From positions 1 through 16,325 of the forward strand of contig JAHDDA010000013.1 in NCBI GenBank assembly GCA_020629595.1: a DNA stretch of 16,325 bases, read 5' to 3'. How positions within the stretch are numbered: position 1 is the stretch's first letter; every line of letters begins with the position of its first letter. The position numbers and the translations under genes are program-made. Shown one piece after another: positions 1-6,509 of this stretch. The notes beneath the pieces were generated by a model. The model did not search any database. It worked only from the letters and a program-made list of their open reading frames with translations, and was not told where the DNA came from. The stretch is from Chitinophagales bacterium (GTDB lineage Bacteria > Bacteroidota > Bacteroidia > Chitinophagales > UBA2359).

Positions 1-2
1 AT

Positions 3-584
3 CTCATTCCATTTGCCCAGCCTTTCAATATTGCACCATTTAATTATAATGGTACGGAGTCAATTGTAGGTTATCCTAGTGATGACATTGTTGATTGGAT
101 TTTAGTTCAAGTTAGAGACGCTAACAATTGGACAACAGTAGTTGAAAGTAGGGCTTGTTTTGTCTTAAAAGATGGCACTTTAATGGATACCGATGGAACA
201 GCAGGGGTTAAGTTTTCATCTTTGGCAAGTGGTACAAATTATAGATTCGCCATTTACCATAAGGGACATTTAGGCGTTTTAACTGGCTCTTCTGTTTCAA
301 TTGAAAATATCTCTATTTATGATTTCACTACTGCACAAGCAATGGCAGAAGGTGTTCAACAAACCAAACCAATAGAAAGCATTTTTGCTCTTTATGGGGG
401 AGATTTTGATAATAATGGTATTATTAATAACTTAGATTTTAATCTTTGGACAAGCAATTCTGCAATCGTAAATTCTTACGAACACTTTGATGCTGATTTG
501 AATGGGGTTGTTAATAATCAAGATTTTAATGTATGGAATTTGAATAGAAGTAAAGTAGGTGAAACTAATATTTATCTGCCATAA
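3..584 (+). CDS. C-terminal part of a large secreted/surface protein with dockerin-like Ca-binding repeats (5' end outside window)
   Basis: The reading frame is open from base 3 to the TAA at 582-584, so this is the 3' end of a longer gene; the first in-window ATG (183) is not its start. The fragment resembles the C-terminal module of many long Bacteroidota secreted proteins: a 'VDWxLVQVRDA' stretch (about 87-122), then a 'KDGTLMDTDG..VKFSSLASGTNYRFAIYHKGHLGV' beta-rich segment. Two 12-residue EF-hand/dockerin-type loops follow at 402-437 and 489-524, each D-x-D-x-N-G-x-(I/V)-x-x-x-D. Such loops bind calcium and, in dockerins, mediate protein docking; here that role is inferred. No T9SS sorting signature follows: the protein ends about 20 residues after the second loop. 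The stop lies only 11 bp from the convergent OsmC gene and no terminator hairpin is visible between them. Family assignment is from memory of similar proteins; the full function cannot be told from the fragment. Confidence 0.8.
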   Translation, partial: LIPFAQPFNIAPFNYNGTESIVGYPSDDIVDWILVQVRDANNWTTVVESRACFVLKDGTLMDTDGTAGVKFSSLASGTNYRFAIYHKGHLGVLTGSSVSIENISIYDFTTAQAMAEGVQQTKPIESIFALYGGDFDNNGIINNLDFNLWTSNSAIVNSYEHFDADLNGVVNNQDFNVWNLNRSKVGETNIYLP

Positions 585-595
585 ACAAATTACCT

Positions 596-1015
596 TTACA
601 AATATTCAAAGTTTACTGTTTGCACTAATTTTTCGCTTAAACTTTCGGCAACTGGACAGGTTAATGCTGCTTTTTCTAGTAGTTTTCTTTCTTTATTAGA
701 ATAGTTACTATTGGGTAAAGTAATATGTACTTTTACCTCAGCAATTCGGCGTGGATTGCTCTCCATTATTTTGGTAATATTTGCTGTAGTTCCATCAATA
801 TTAATTTCCAGCCTATTAGCAACTATGCCCATAATAGTTAACATACAAGATGCTAAAGCCGTAGCCACCAAATCGGTTGGCGAAAATGCTTCTCCTTTAC
901 CATGATTATCAACAGGTGCATCGGTTATTATTTTTGTTTCAGAACTAAGGTGTTCTGCTTGGGTACGTAAACCGCCTTTATAAATTACTTGTGCTGTGTA
1001 TGTTTTATTTTCCAT
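596..1015 (-). CDS. OsmC/Ohr-family protein (thiol-dependent peroxidase-like)
   Basis: 139 residues, normal length for the OsmC family of small cytoplasmic dimers that reduce organic hydroperoxides through a reactive cysteine pair. The family pattern is clear: an N-terminal beta-sheet, a 'GxxxSPTDLVATALASC' segment with the peroxidatic Cys57 starting the long central helix, and the second Cys120 in 'ALTCPVAESL'. The family splits into OsmC, Ohr and YhfA-like branches; the C57/C120 spacing and the 'SPTDLV' motif fit the OsmC/YhfA side, but I would not assign a gene symbol. The ATG at 1015 is the natural start, and the protein begins as family members do. The gene is separated from the upstream 853-codon gene by a strong terminator (1063-1107), so it probably has its own promoter in the short gap 1016-1062. 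I could not identify a good -7 box there. Confidence 0.9.
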   Translation of the reverse strand: MENKTYTAQVIYKGGLRTQAEHLSSETKIITDAPVDNHGKGEAFSPTDLVATALASCMLTIMGIVANRLEINIDGTTANITKIMESNPRRIAEVKVHITLPNSNYSNKERKLLEKAALTCPVAESLSEKLVQTVNFEYL

Positions 1016-1062
1016 TTATTGAATTGTTTTGATATAAAAAATTATACGATATAATACTTAAA

Positions 1063-1107
1063 AAAGATAAACGCCTTAGAGTTTAAAACTCTAATACGTT
1101 TATCTTT
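1063..1107 (-). terminator. Intrinsic terminator of the NYN/cold-shock gene
   Basis: A long inverted repeat: arm 1063-1073 (AAAGATAAACG) pairs exactly with 1097-1107, then a 2-nt mismatch (1074-1075 against 1095-1096), then TTAGAG (1076-1081) pairs with CTCTAA (1089-1094). Read on the minus strand the stem is followed by a run of T residues. It begins 13 bases after the stop codon of the 853-residue gene, exactly where its terminator is expected, and isolates that gene from OsmC. Confidence 0.85.
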
Positions 1108-1119
1108 ATCAAATAAAAA

Positions 1120-3681
1120 TTACTTTTTCTTATCATTAGCATCTTCAGGCATTACGATAAACGGAATTTCTAAATCCTTTGCCACTTGCTCAATACTATC
1201 TTCGCTTGTCGTTTTTTTAGTTGTTCGGCGAGTGGTCGTTTTTCTTGGTTTTGTAGCAATTGCCTTTTTTGTAGCTGCACTAGTTTTACGTGTTGCTTTT
1301 TTGGCAGTTGTTGTTTTACGCTTAGTAGGTGTTTTCTTGACTACTGTTGCTTCCTGCTCTGTACTTTCTGCTTTTTTCTGAGCTGCAGTTTTCCTTGTTC
1401 TTGTAGTTTTAGGTTTTTCAGCTTCAGTTGTTTTAGCTGTTGCTTCAACCTTTTTTGTTGTAGCCGCAACTTTACGAGTTGTTTTTGGCTTTGCTGCTTC
1501 TTTAACCTCTACTTCCTTGGTTTCATTGGCAACTTCTTCTTCTGTTTTTGAAGCAGCAGTTTTTCGAGTACTCGTTTTTTTAGCAGTAGCAGTTTTTTTA
1601 ACTGTTGTTGTTTTCTTAGCAGCAGTTCTAGTTGGCTTTTTAGCAGTAACTTCTTCAGTTACAGGCACTTCAATTACTTCATTAATAGCTACTTCATCTG
1701 TTGTTTTAGTAGTAGTTTTTTTATTAGTAACTGTTTTAACTGGTGTTTTTGCGGTAGCTATTTTAGAAGCCATTTTTTGTTTTTCAGCTTCTATTTTTGC
1801 CAATTTATCTTCAATTTTTGAATCATCAGCTTTTTTCACTACTGTTTTCTCGGTAGTTCTACGGGGTGGTGTTTGCTTTTCAGCTTCTATTTTCGCTAAT
1901 TTATCTTCTATTGATGTATCAATAATTATCTCTACATTTTCTTTTTTATCTTCAACTAATTCAACTTTATCTACTACTTCTTTAGGCTTTTCAGTTGCTA
2001 CTTTCTGCTCTGGCTCTTTCTTCTTTTCATTAAAAGATTTACTTAATTTTTCTCCAGGTAGCTCTTCCAAAATAGATAATCTGTCTAATTTTTCAGCTGC
2101 ACGTTGAGCTGGACCTTTTCTTACTGGTCTTTTAGGCTTTTCGGTTACTGCTTCCTTATTTTTTGCTTTTGGTTCTTCTGTTTCAGCATTTTTAATTTCT
2201 AAAGAAAGTTGCTCCGTTTTAGGCATTTCCACTTCAACTTTTTTAGGTTGCTCGGTAACTATCTTCTCCTCAATTTTTGCTTTTTTAGGGGCTTCCTCTT
2301 TATTTTTAGCCTGCGGCTGTTCTCGCTTTTTATTAACTTGTGGCTTTACCTCTTTCGTTTTTATCTTGTTCTCTTGTTTGCTAGCTTCTTTTTCTTCTTT
2401 TACATCATAAGCATAAAAACCATAATCATTAATTCCTAAATTAAAACTAACAGCATCGCCTTCTTTTAGCTTCAAGCCATCGGCAAGTTTATAATACACT
2501 TCAGCTTTAGCATTTTCTACCTTAATAAAAGCACTTTTTGTTTTTAAGTCTTTTATTTTTCCATTTATTCTAAAATTAAATAGTGGTAGTTCTTCGGCTA
2601 GTTTCTGTTTAAAATCTTGAAACTTAATTCTTAGTTCAGCAGTTTCTTTATCTTCTTTATATGCTACTAAATTGGTTGCATAAGTTTTATCTCCCTTTGT
2701 AAAGGTTGAAAATGAAACTTTAGTTTTTGCTTTTATAGATAAGGTTTCATCATTTATTGCATCTTTTTTGAACATATAGGTTTTATTGTTGTCTAATTCA
2801 ACAACCTGACCAAATGCCTTCTCTTCATTATACCATACAATTGCTCCATTTTTTAGGTTATTGTCATTTGAGGCAACTTTTTTATTTGTTTTCTTTTTCG
2901 ATTTGTCTTGTGTTGCCTTTTTAGCTATATATTCTTTTACATCTGCATTAGACTTTGGAGTTACTTTTTTAGCAACTCTTTTTCCATTTTCGCTAAAAAT
3001 TTCAAAATCTACCATTACGTCTTCATTCATTTGTAAATCCGATTTTGAGAAATAAATTTCTTCATCATTATCATCGTTGAATAAAAAGCCATATTCTTTT
3101 TCAACTGAATAAAACTTAATACGCCCCGAACCTTTTAAACTCACTTTATCTTGTAAGCCCATTTGTTTAGCTAATTTTACAAAAAGTTGGTTAGTATCTT
3201 CTTCAATAGTTTCTACTATTTTTAAATTTGGTAGGCAAAGTTGTAGTTCATCTGCCATATTCATTAAACCACCTTTAATTAGTCTATCATCTTCAACAGC
3301 CAACCACTTGTAATCTTTATGATAATCTCTAAATCTATCGTTGCTGATTACTTTTGCATTAAATTTTTCGGCTAAAGCAAGCACCCAAGTATCTGCAAGT
3401 TGCCCCCCTGTTACTTGGTAAAAGTATTCTTCAAATACCTGTAATAGCTTTTTATAAATATCTTGTTCTTTTTCTTCTAATCGCCAAGGTGTGTTAGCAT
3501 CAAAAATACACTTAAACACTTTTTTTCTTTCGTGTAATACACTTGCTAGTTTAAGTATAACATTAATAGAAGTTGTATATTCAGCTCCTTTTCCTTGATT
3601 ATTGATATTAACCTTGTGCCAGCTACATACATTAGTAGCATCAATAATGTAATCTAATTTTTGTTTTTTCTTGTTAGACAT
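1120..3681 (-). CDS. NYN/Zc3h12a-like ribonuclease domain + cold-shock-like domains + histone H1-like Lys/Ala/Thr-rich tail
   Basis: 853 residues, predicted cytoplasmic, no signal peptide. Residues about 9-150 look like a PIN-fold NYN domain of the Zc3h12a (MCPIP1/Regnase) type: 'IIDATNV' gives D14 and N17, then D97, the characteristic 'SNDRFRD' (N114, D115, D119), and D131/D132 as possible metal ligands. This predicts a metal-dependent endoribonuclease. Residues 184-240 are a cold-shock domain ('GxGRIKFYSVEKEYGFLF...EIYFSKSDL'); 277-341 look like a second, degenerate one ('NGAIVWYNEEKAFGQV'), and 372-427 a possible third beta-barrel. From about 430 to 825 the sequence is low-complexity, first Lys/Glu-rich and then KKTTT/AAKK-type like histone H1. 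A short hydrophobic-containing segment (829-846, 'SIEQVAKDLEIPFIVMPE') ends it. The protein probably binds structured RNA or nucleic acid and cuts RNA. The ATG at 3681 places the first beta-strand of the NYN domain normally. Function inferred; no named homolog recognised. Confidence 0.85.
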   Translation of the reverse strand: MSNKKKQKLDYIIDATNVCSWHKVNINNQGKGAEYTTSINVILKLASVLHERKKVFKCIFDANTPWRLEEKEQDIYKKLLQVFEEYFYQVTGGQLADTWVLALAEKFNAKVISNDRFRDYHKDYKWLAVEDDRLIKGGLMNMADELQLCLPNLKIVETIEEDTNQLFVKLAKQMGLQDKVSLKGSGRIKFYSVEKEYGFLFNDDNDEEIYFSKSDLQMNEDVMVDFEIFSENGKRVAKKVTPKSNADVKEYIAKKATQDKSKKKTNKKVASNDNNLKNGAIVWYNEEKAFGQVVELDNNKTYMFKKDAINDETLSIKAKTKVSFSTFTKGDKTYATNLVAYKEDKETAELRIKFQDFKQKLAEELPLFNFRINGKIKDLKTKSAFIKVENAKAEVYYKLADGLKLKEGDAVSFNLGINDYGFYAYDVKEEKEASKQENKIKTKEVKPQVNKKREQPQAKNKEEAPKKAKIEEKIVTEQPKKVEVEMPKTEQLSLEIKNAETEEPKAKNKEAVTEKPKRPVRKGPAQRAAEKLDRLSILEELPGEKLSKSFNEKKKEPEQKVATEKPKEVVDKVELVEDKKENVEIIIDTSIEDKLAKIEAEKQTPPRRTTEKTVVKKADDSKIEDKLAKIEAEKQKMASKIATAKTPVKTVTNKKTTTKTTDEVAINEVIEVPVTEEVTAKKPTRTAAKKTTTVKKTATAKKTSTRKTAASKTEEEVANETKEVEVKEAAKPKTTRKVAATTKKVEATAKTTEAEKPKTTRTRKTAAQKKAESTEQEATVVKKTPTKRKTTTAKKATRKTSAATKKAIATKPRKTTTRRTTKKTTSEDSIEQVAKDLEIPFIVMPEDANDKKK
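1777..1911 (-). repeat. Duplicated 13-residue coding repeat (IEDKLAKIEAEKQ)
   Basis: Inside the tail of the 853-residue protein the 13-residue peptide IEDKLAKIEAEKQ occurs twice, at residues 591-603 (nt 1873-1911) and 623-635 (nt 1777-1815), 32 residues apart. The DNA copies are similar but carry synonymous differences, so the duplication is not very recent or has been kept by selection on the peptide. The peptide is strongly amphipathic and helix-prone, unlike the surrounding Lys/Thr-rich sequence. Confidence 0.8.
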
Positions 3682-3702
3682 TTTAAATTATAAGTTTTAA
3701 CT

Positions 3703-3756
3703 GTGTGCTTTTGCATATAAATACAATACACACTTTTGATTAAAAAACAAGCACAC
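3703..3756 (-). promoter_or_regulatory. Inverted repeat in the leader/promoter region of the NYN/cold-shock gene
   Basis: Perfect 8-bp arms GTGTGCTT (3703-3710) and AAGCACAC (3749-3756) flank a 38-base AT-rich interval, 22-75 bases upstream of the ATG at 3681. In the transcript this could form a 5'-leader hairpin; as DNA it could be an operator. Which, if either, cannot be decided from sequence. A role in autoregulation by the cold-shock domains is speculation. Confidence 0.35.
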
Positions 3757-3795
3757 CTATTCCCTTAAAGCCTATTTAGCTTTTTTGAAAAAATA

Positions 3796-3811
3796 GTGTA
3801 CCCTTGTACAC
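3796..3811. promoter_or_regulatory. Short palindrome GTGTAC-N4-GTACAC, possible operator
   Basis: A perfect 6+6 bp inverted repeat with a 4-base spacer lies about 115-130 bases upstream of the 853-residue gene. The spacing between half-site centres is about one helical turn, which suits a dimeric DNA-binding protein. No known operator consensus was recognised. Confidence 0.3.
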
Positions 3812-3990
3812 ATCAAAACCTTATAATTATAATAATTGAAAAAGAAGCTATAAAATATTATATAAGTTCAGCTTGGTAAAGAAATGGTAGTATAAAACCA
3901 AATCTGTAACTTAATTCAAACAAACTGGGATGCATGGGAAAACTACTTTTTTATTTTAAAATTCAATTTCTTTCTTTCTCATTAAATTAT

Positions 3991-4053
3991 AAGGCACTTT
4001 TGCAAAATTTGAGTAAATAATTAATTATTACTTTTATACAAATGTAGTGCCTT
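3991..4053 (+). terminator. Long imperfect hairpin followed by a T-run (orphan terminator or small-RNA 3' end)
   Basis: Outer arms AAGGCACT (3991-3998) and AGTGCCTT (4046-4053) pair perfectly, and within them AGTAAATAATT pairs with AATTATTACT around a tight apex, giving a two-part stem. On the + strand a T6 tract overlaps and follows the 3' arm, as in an intrinsic terminator. No + strand gene lies upstream, so it would terminate only a non-coding transcript. In the minus direction it lies after the VOC gene, but its T-run there is weak. Alternatively it is a small palindromic repeat element. Confidence 0.4.
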
Positions 4054-4120
4054 TTTTATTTAAGTGACTGAAATAAAAAGTGAAAGCTCATTTTTTGTTA
4101 ATAAGTTTTAAGAAAAAGTA

Positions 4121-4528
4121 CTAAGTTTTAAAAACATCGGCTGGATTACTAAATGCCTTAAATTCAATAGCATTCTCACTAAAATCTAAGACAAACATTG
4201 TCCATTGTTCGCCAGTTTTTCCTTTGTAACGCAATTGCGGTTCTATAATAAAATTAATATTGGCATTTTGTAAGTTGCTTTGAACTTCTTTAAATTTTTC
4301 AACACTTAATATGCAGCCAAAATGTGGCATTGGTACACTAATGTCATCTACCTTACCACAAAAATCTGGCGCTGTAATATTAGCATTAATATGTGCCGAT
4401 AGTTGATTGCCAAAAAAGTCAAAATCAATCCAATTTTCAGTTGACCTTCCTTCTTCACATCCTAAAATATCAATATAAAATTTTCTGGTACTTGCAATAT
4501 CTTTTACTTTAAATGCGTAGTGAAACAT
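4121..4528 (-). CDS. VOC-superfamily (glyoxalase/dioxygenase-fold) protein
   Basis: 135 residues, the usual size of a single-chain VOC protein made of two beta-alpha-beta-beta-beta modules. The start 'MFHYAFKVKDIASTRKFYIDILGCEEG' is the typical first module. Candidate metal ligands sit at the expected strand positions: H3, H46, H69 (in 'PHFGCIL') and E122 (in 'AIEFKAF'). Metal-dependent isomerase, lyase or dioxygenase chemistry is therefore possible, but this fold covers many substrates and none can be inferred. It is the downstream gene of a two-gene operon: its ATG follows the stop codon of the redoxin-like gene with a single base between them, so the two are almost certainly co-transcribed and probably translationally coupled. 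Confidence 0.85.
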   Translation of the reverse strand: MFHYAFKVKDIASTRKFYIDILGCEEGRSTENWIDFDFFGNQLSAHINANITAPDFCGKVDDISVPMPHFGCILSVEKFKEVQSNLQNANINFIIEPQLRYKGKTGEQWTMFVLDFSENAIEFKAFSNPADVFKT

Positions 4529-4529
4529 T

Positions 4530-5198
4530 TTACTTTTGCTTTTTTATTGAACAACCTATGGCTTTGGTTTTTGATGGTTCAGGGCGTTTTCCTGCAATTA
4601 AAGCCTCAATTGCATTTGCCAAGTAAGCCTCTTTAACCTTTTCAGCGTTTGCATAATTATCATCTATTGCACCAATATAGGCAACTTTGTTTCCTTCTTC
4701 GGTATGTTCTAATAAATAAACGTGAGGGGTTTTTCTTGCTCCATATTGTGGATATATTTTTTGTCCTTCATCGAATAAATATGGAAAATTGAAGCCTTTT
4801 TCTTTAGCTCTTTCTTGCATTGCTTCAAATGAATCACTTGGAACTACTTCTGGGTCGTTTGGATTTATTGCTATAACAGGAAAACCTAAAGGTGCATATT
4901 TTTTATCTAAATCAATAATTCTATCTTCGTAAGCAACGGCATAAGGGCAGTGGTTACAAGTAAAAATAATAACAAAACCTTTTGCGTCTTTATAATCAGC
5001 AAGCGAAACAGTATTGCCTATCACATTTTTAAGTTTAAAATCGGTGGCAATATCACCAATATCATAACCCACTTTTACCTTATCCTGAGATTTTTTTTCA
5101 GTTTTAGCACCTTTATTCTCTGCTTTTGCAGTTGTTTCAGAACCACAAGCGCTAAAAATTAAACTCGATAGTAACAAAAAAGTAAAGATATTTTTCAT
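4530..5198 (-). CDS. Redoxin-domain (AhpC/TSA, thioredoxin-like) lipoprotein
   Basis: 222 residues. The N-terminus is a lipoprotein signal peptide: 'MKN', a hydrophobic run, then 'FSAC' with the lipidated Cys at 18, followed by a charged linker (about 20-42). The protein should be anchored in an envelope membrane facing the periplasm. Residues about 45-200 form a thioredoxin-like redoxin domain: beta-strand 'GFVIIFTCNHCPYA' with active-site Cys81-Asn-His-Cys84, and cis-proline Pro158 in 'KTPHVYLL'. A third conserved-looking Cys216 lies in the C-terminal 'GCSIK' motif that I recall from this subfamily. It is probably a thiol-disulfide reductase or peroxidase-like protein; the substrate is unknown. 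It is first in an operon with the VOC protein and has a good promoter match at 5219-5250. The ATG at 5198 fits the signal peptide. Confidence 0.88.
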   Translation of the reverse strand: MKNIFTFLLLSSLIFSACGSETTAKAENKGAKTEKKSQDKVKVGYDIGDIATDFKLKNVIGNTVSLADYKDAKGFVIIFTCNHCPYAVAYEDRIIDLDKKYAPLGFPVIAINPNDPEVVPSDSFEAMQERAKEKGFNFPYLFDEGQKIYPQYGARKTPHVYLLEHTEEGNKVAYIGAIDDNYANAEKVKEAYLANAIEALIAGKRPEPSKTKAIGCSIKKQK

Positions 5199-5218
5199 AA
5201 TTCCGTTATTTTACATTG

Positions 5219-5250
5219 TAAAGTTAATTCTTTGTTTTAGATAGTTCAAA
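5219..5250 (-). promoter_or_regulatory. Bacteroidota-type promoter for the redoxin-VOC operon
   Basis: On the minus strand TTTG (plus 5247-5250) is followed after 20 bases by TAACTTTA (plus 5219-5226). This matches the phylum's -33 TTTG and -7 TAnnTTTG elements with one mismatch and correct spacing. Transcription would begin near 5213, giving a leader of about 15 bases before the ATG at 5198. Confidence 0.6.
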
Positions 5251-5258
5251 ATTCATAA

Positions 5259-6362
5259 ATGAAAACACAAATTTTCTTTTCTCCAGGTAGAGTAAATATT
5301 ATTGGCGAACATATAGATTATAATGGGGGCTTAGTAATGCCTATTGCTATTGAACAAGGAATAACCGCAGAAGTTGAATATACAGATAATAATTTTGTAA
5401 ATATTAGTTCTAGCCAATTTAAAGAAAAAGTAAGTTTCAATTTAAACGAAACAAAAAACAATCCTACAAAAACAGAGACTTGGGCAGATTATGCCTTAGG
5501 CGTTATTCATTTTTTACAGAAAGAAGAAAAACAAATTACGGGATGTAATATAAAACTAAGTTCTACTTTACCAAAAGGTTCGGGTTTGTCTAGCTCAGCT
5601 GCACTTGAAGTTTTATTAGCCTATATTCTTTTATTTCCGAAATATGAAAATATTGATTTAGAACAATTAGCTATTTTTTGCCAAAAAGTAGAAAATGAAT
5701 TCGTAGGCGTAAACTGTGGTATTATGGACCAGTTTGCCGTTGCTAATGGCAAAGAAAATTTTGCAATGTGTTTAGATTGTAACACTTTAAAAAATCAATA
5801 CATACCTTTCAATTTAGAAAATTATAGCTTAGTTATTATAAACAGCAAGCATCCTCGCACTTTAGCCGATTCGGCTTACAACCAACGCCGAAATGAATGT
5901 GAAATAGCATTAAGTGAAATACAAAAACATAAAAATATTACTAATTTATGCTCGGCTAACTTAGATGATTTACAATTTATTACAGATACAATAATTAAAA
6001 AAAGAGCCAAACACGTAATTAGTGAGCAACAACGAGTATTAAAAAGTATAGAAGCCTTAAAAAGTGGAAACTTATCAAAATTAGGGAATTATATGACTGC
6101 TTCACATTTATCTTTAGCAAAAGATTATGAAGTTTCGAGCAATGCTTTAGATACAATTGTAAATGAAGCTACAAACTTTGAAGGTTGTTTGGGTGCTAGA
6201 CTTACAGGGGCAGGTTTTGGTGGTTGTTGTATAGCTTTGGTAGATAATGGTAAAATAAATGAATTTGAAAATCGAGTATCTGCTACTTATCTACAAAAAC
6301 ACAAAATAAATATAGAATTTTATATAACTAAAGCAAAAGAAGGCGTACAACTTATCAACTAA
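5259..6362 (+). CDS. galK: Galactokinase
   Basis: 367 residues, GHMP kinase family, phosphorylating galactose to galactose-1-phosphate in the Leloir pathway (cytoplasm). All signatures are present: the galactokinase N-terminal motif 'GRVNIIGEHIDYNGG' (residues 10-24, with Arg11 at the catalytic position and Glu17/Asp20 as sugar contacts), the phosphate-binding 'LPKGSGLSSSAA' (104-115), the catalytic base Asp157 in 'GIMDQFA', and the C-terminal 'GARLTGAGFGGC' motif. Length is slightly short of the ~385-390 residue norm, mainly at the N-terminus, where it starts directly at the motif. The ATG at 5259 is the only suitable start. It lies 60 bp from the divergent redoxin gene. No galT, galE, galM or sugar transporter gene is visible in the window, so it appears to be a stand-alone unit. 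Confidence 0.95.
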   Translation: MKTQIFFSPGRVNIIGEHIDYNGGLVMPIAIEQGITAEVEYTDNNFVNISSSQFKEKVSFNLNETKNNPTKTETWADYALGVIHFLQKEEKQITGCNIKLSSTLPKGSGLSSSAALEVLLAYILLFPKYENIDLEQLAIFCQKVENEFVGVNCGIMDQFAVANGKENFAMCLDCNTLKNQYIPFNLENYSLVIINSKHPRTLADSAYNQRRNECEIALSEIQKHKNITNLCSANLDDLQFITDTIIKKRAKHVISEQQRVLKSIEALKSGNLSKLGNYMTASHLSLAKDYEVSSNALDTIVNEATNFEGCLGARLTGAGFGGCCIALVDNGKINEFENRVSATYLQKHKINIEFYITKAKEGVQLIN

Positions 6363-6400
6363 TCAAAATAAATTTAATATCTTTACAAAATAAAAGAACC

Positions 6401-6477
6401 CCTCTACTTACGCAGAGAGGCTCCGACCATGAAAAGACTCTACCCACTTAGTTTGAAGCAAACTAAGAGTTTTGGTC
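6401..6477 (+). ncRNA. Candidate structured RNA between galK and the cyclase gene (family unassigned)
   Basis: This stretch stands out as GC-richer than the surrounding intergenic DNA and folds compactly. Hairpin 1 is CCTCT (6401-6405) with AGAGG (6416-6420). Then GACCA (6425-6429) closes with TGGTC (6473-6477), enclosing ACTC (6437-6440) with GAGT (6467-6470) and a 9-bp stem CTTAGTTTG (6447-6455) / CAAACTAAG (6459-6467) on a 3-nt loop; the innermost and middle stems share base 6467. An unpaired TACCCA separates the stems. A terminator-like hairpin follows at once. It could be a riboswitch-like leader for the gene at 6630 or an independent small RNA. The fold also exists on the minus strand, where hairpin 1 is followed by a T-rich stretch, so orientation is uncertain. 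No known family recognised. Confidence 0.45.
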
Positions 6478-6481
6478 ACTA

Positions 6482-6509
6482 AAAAGGAAAATTATTTTAA
6501 TTTTCTTTT
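6482..6509 (+). terminator. AT-rich terminator-like hairpin after the candidate RNA
   Basis: AAAAGGAAAATTA (6482-6494) pairs with TAATTTTCTTTT (6498-6509) as a 12-bp stem with one bulged G and a 3-nt loop; the 3' arm itself supplies the T-rich tract. It would end transcription from galK or act as the expression platform of the structured element just upstream. Confidence 0.45.

Noticed and set aside
1120..1600. Tail of the 853-residue protein as a separate histone H1-like gene
   Set aside because: The frame is continuous with the NYN and cold-shock domains, with no internal stop, no start signal and a terminator only at the end, so it is one protein.
1186..2107. Two overlapping + strand open frames (121 and 196 codons), hydrophobic or Cys/Phe-rich, resembling membrane proteins
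   Set aside because: They are antisense to the Lys/Ala/Thr-rich tail of the 853-residue gene. The reverse complement of AAA/GCT/ACT-rich codons gives Phe/Leu/Val/Ser/Cys-rich frames without stops, so the apparent membrane character is an artefact.
4039..4046. TACATTTG (minus strand), exact -7 box match, as promoter of the NYN gene
   Set aside because: No -33 element at the right spacing, it lies inside the arm region of the 3991-4053 hairpin, and it would imply a leader of about 350 bases.
5199..5258. A matching + strand promoter for galK in the divergent gap
   Set aside because: No TAnnTTTG at a sensible position on the + strand; only the minus-strand promoter is supported.
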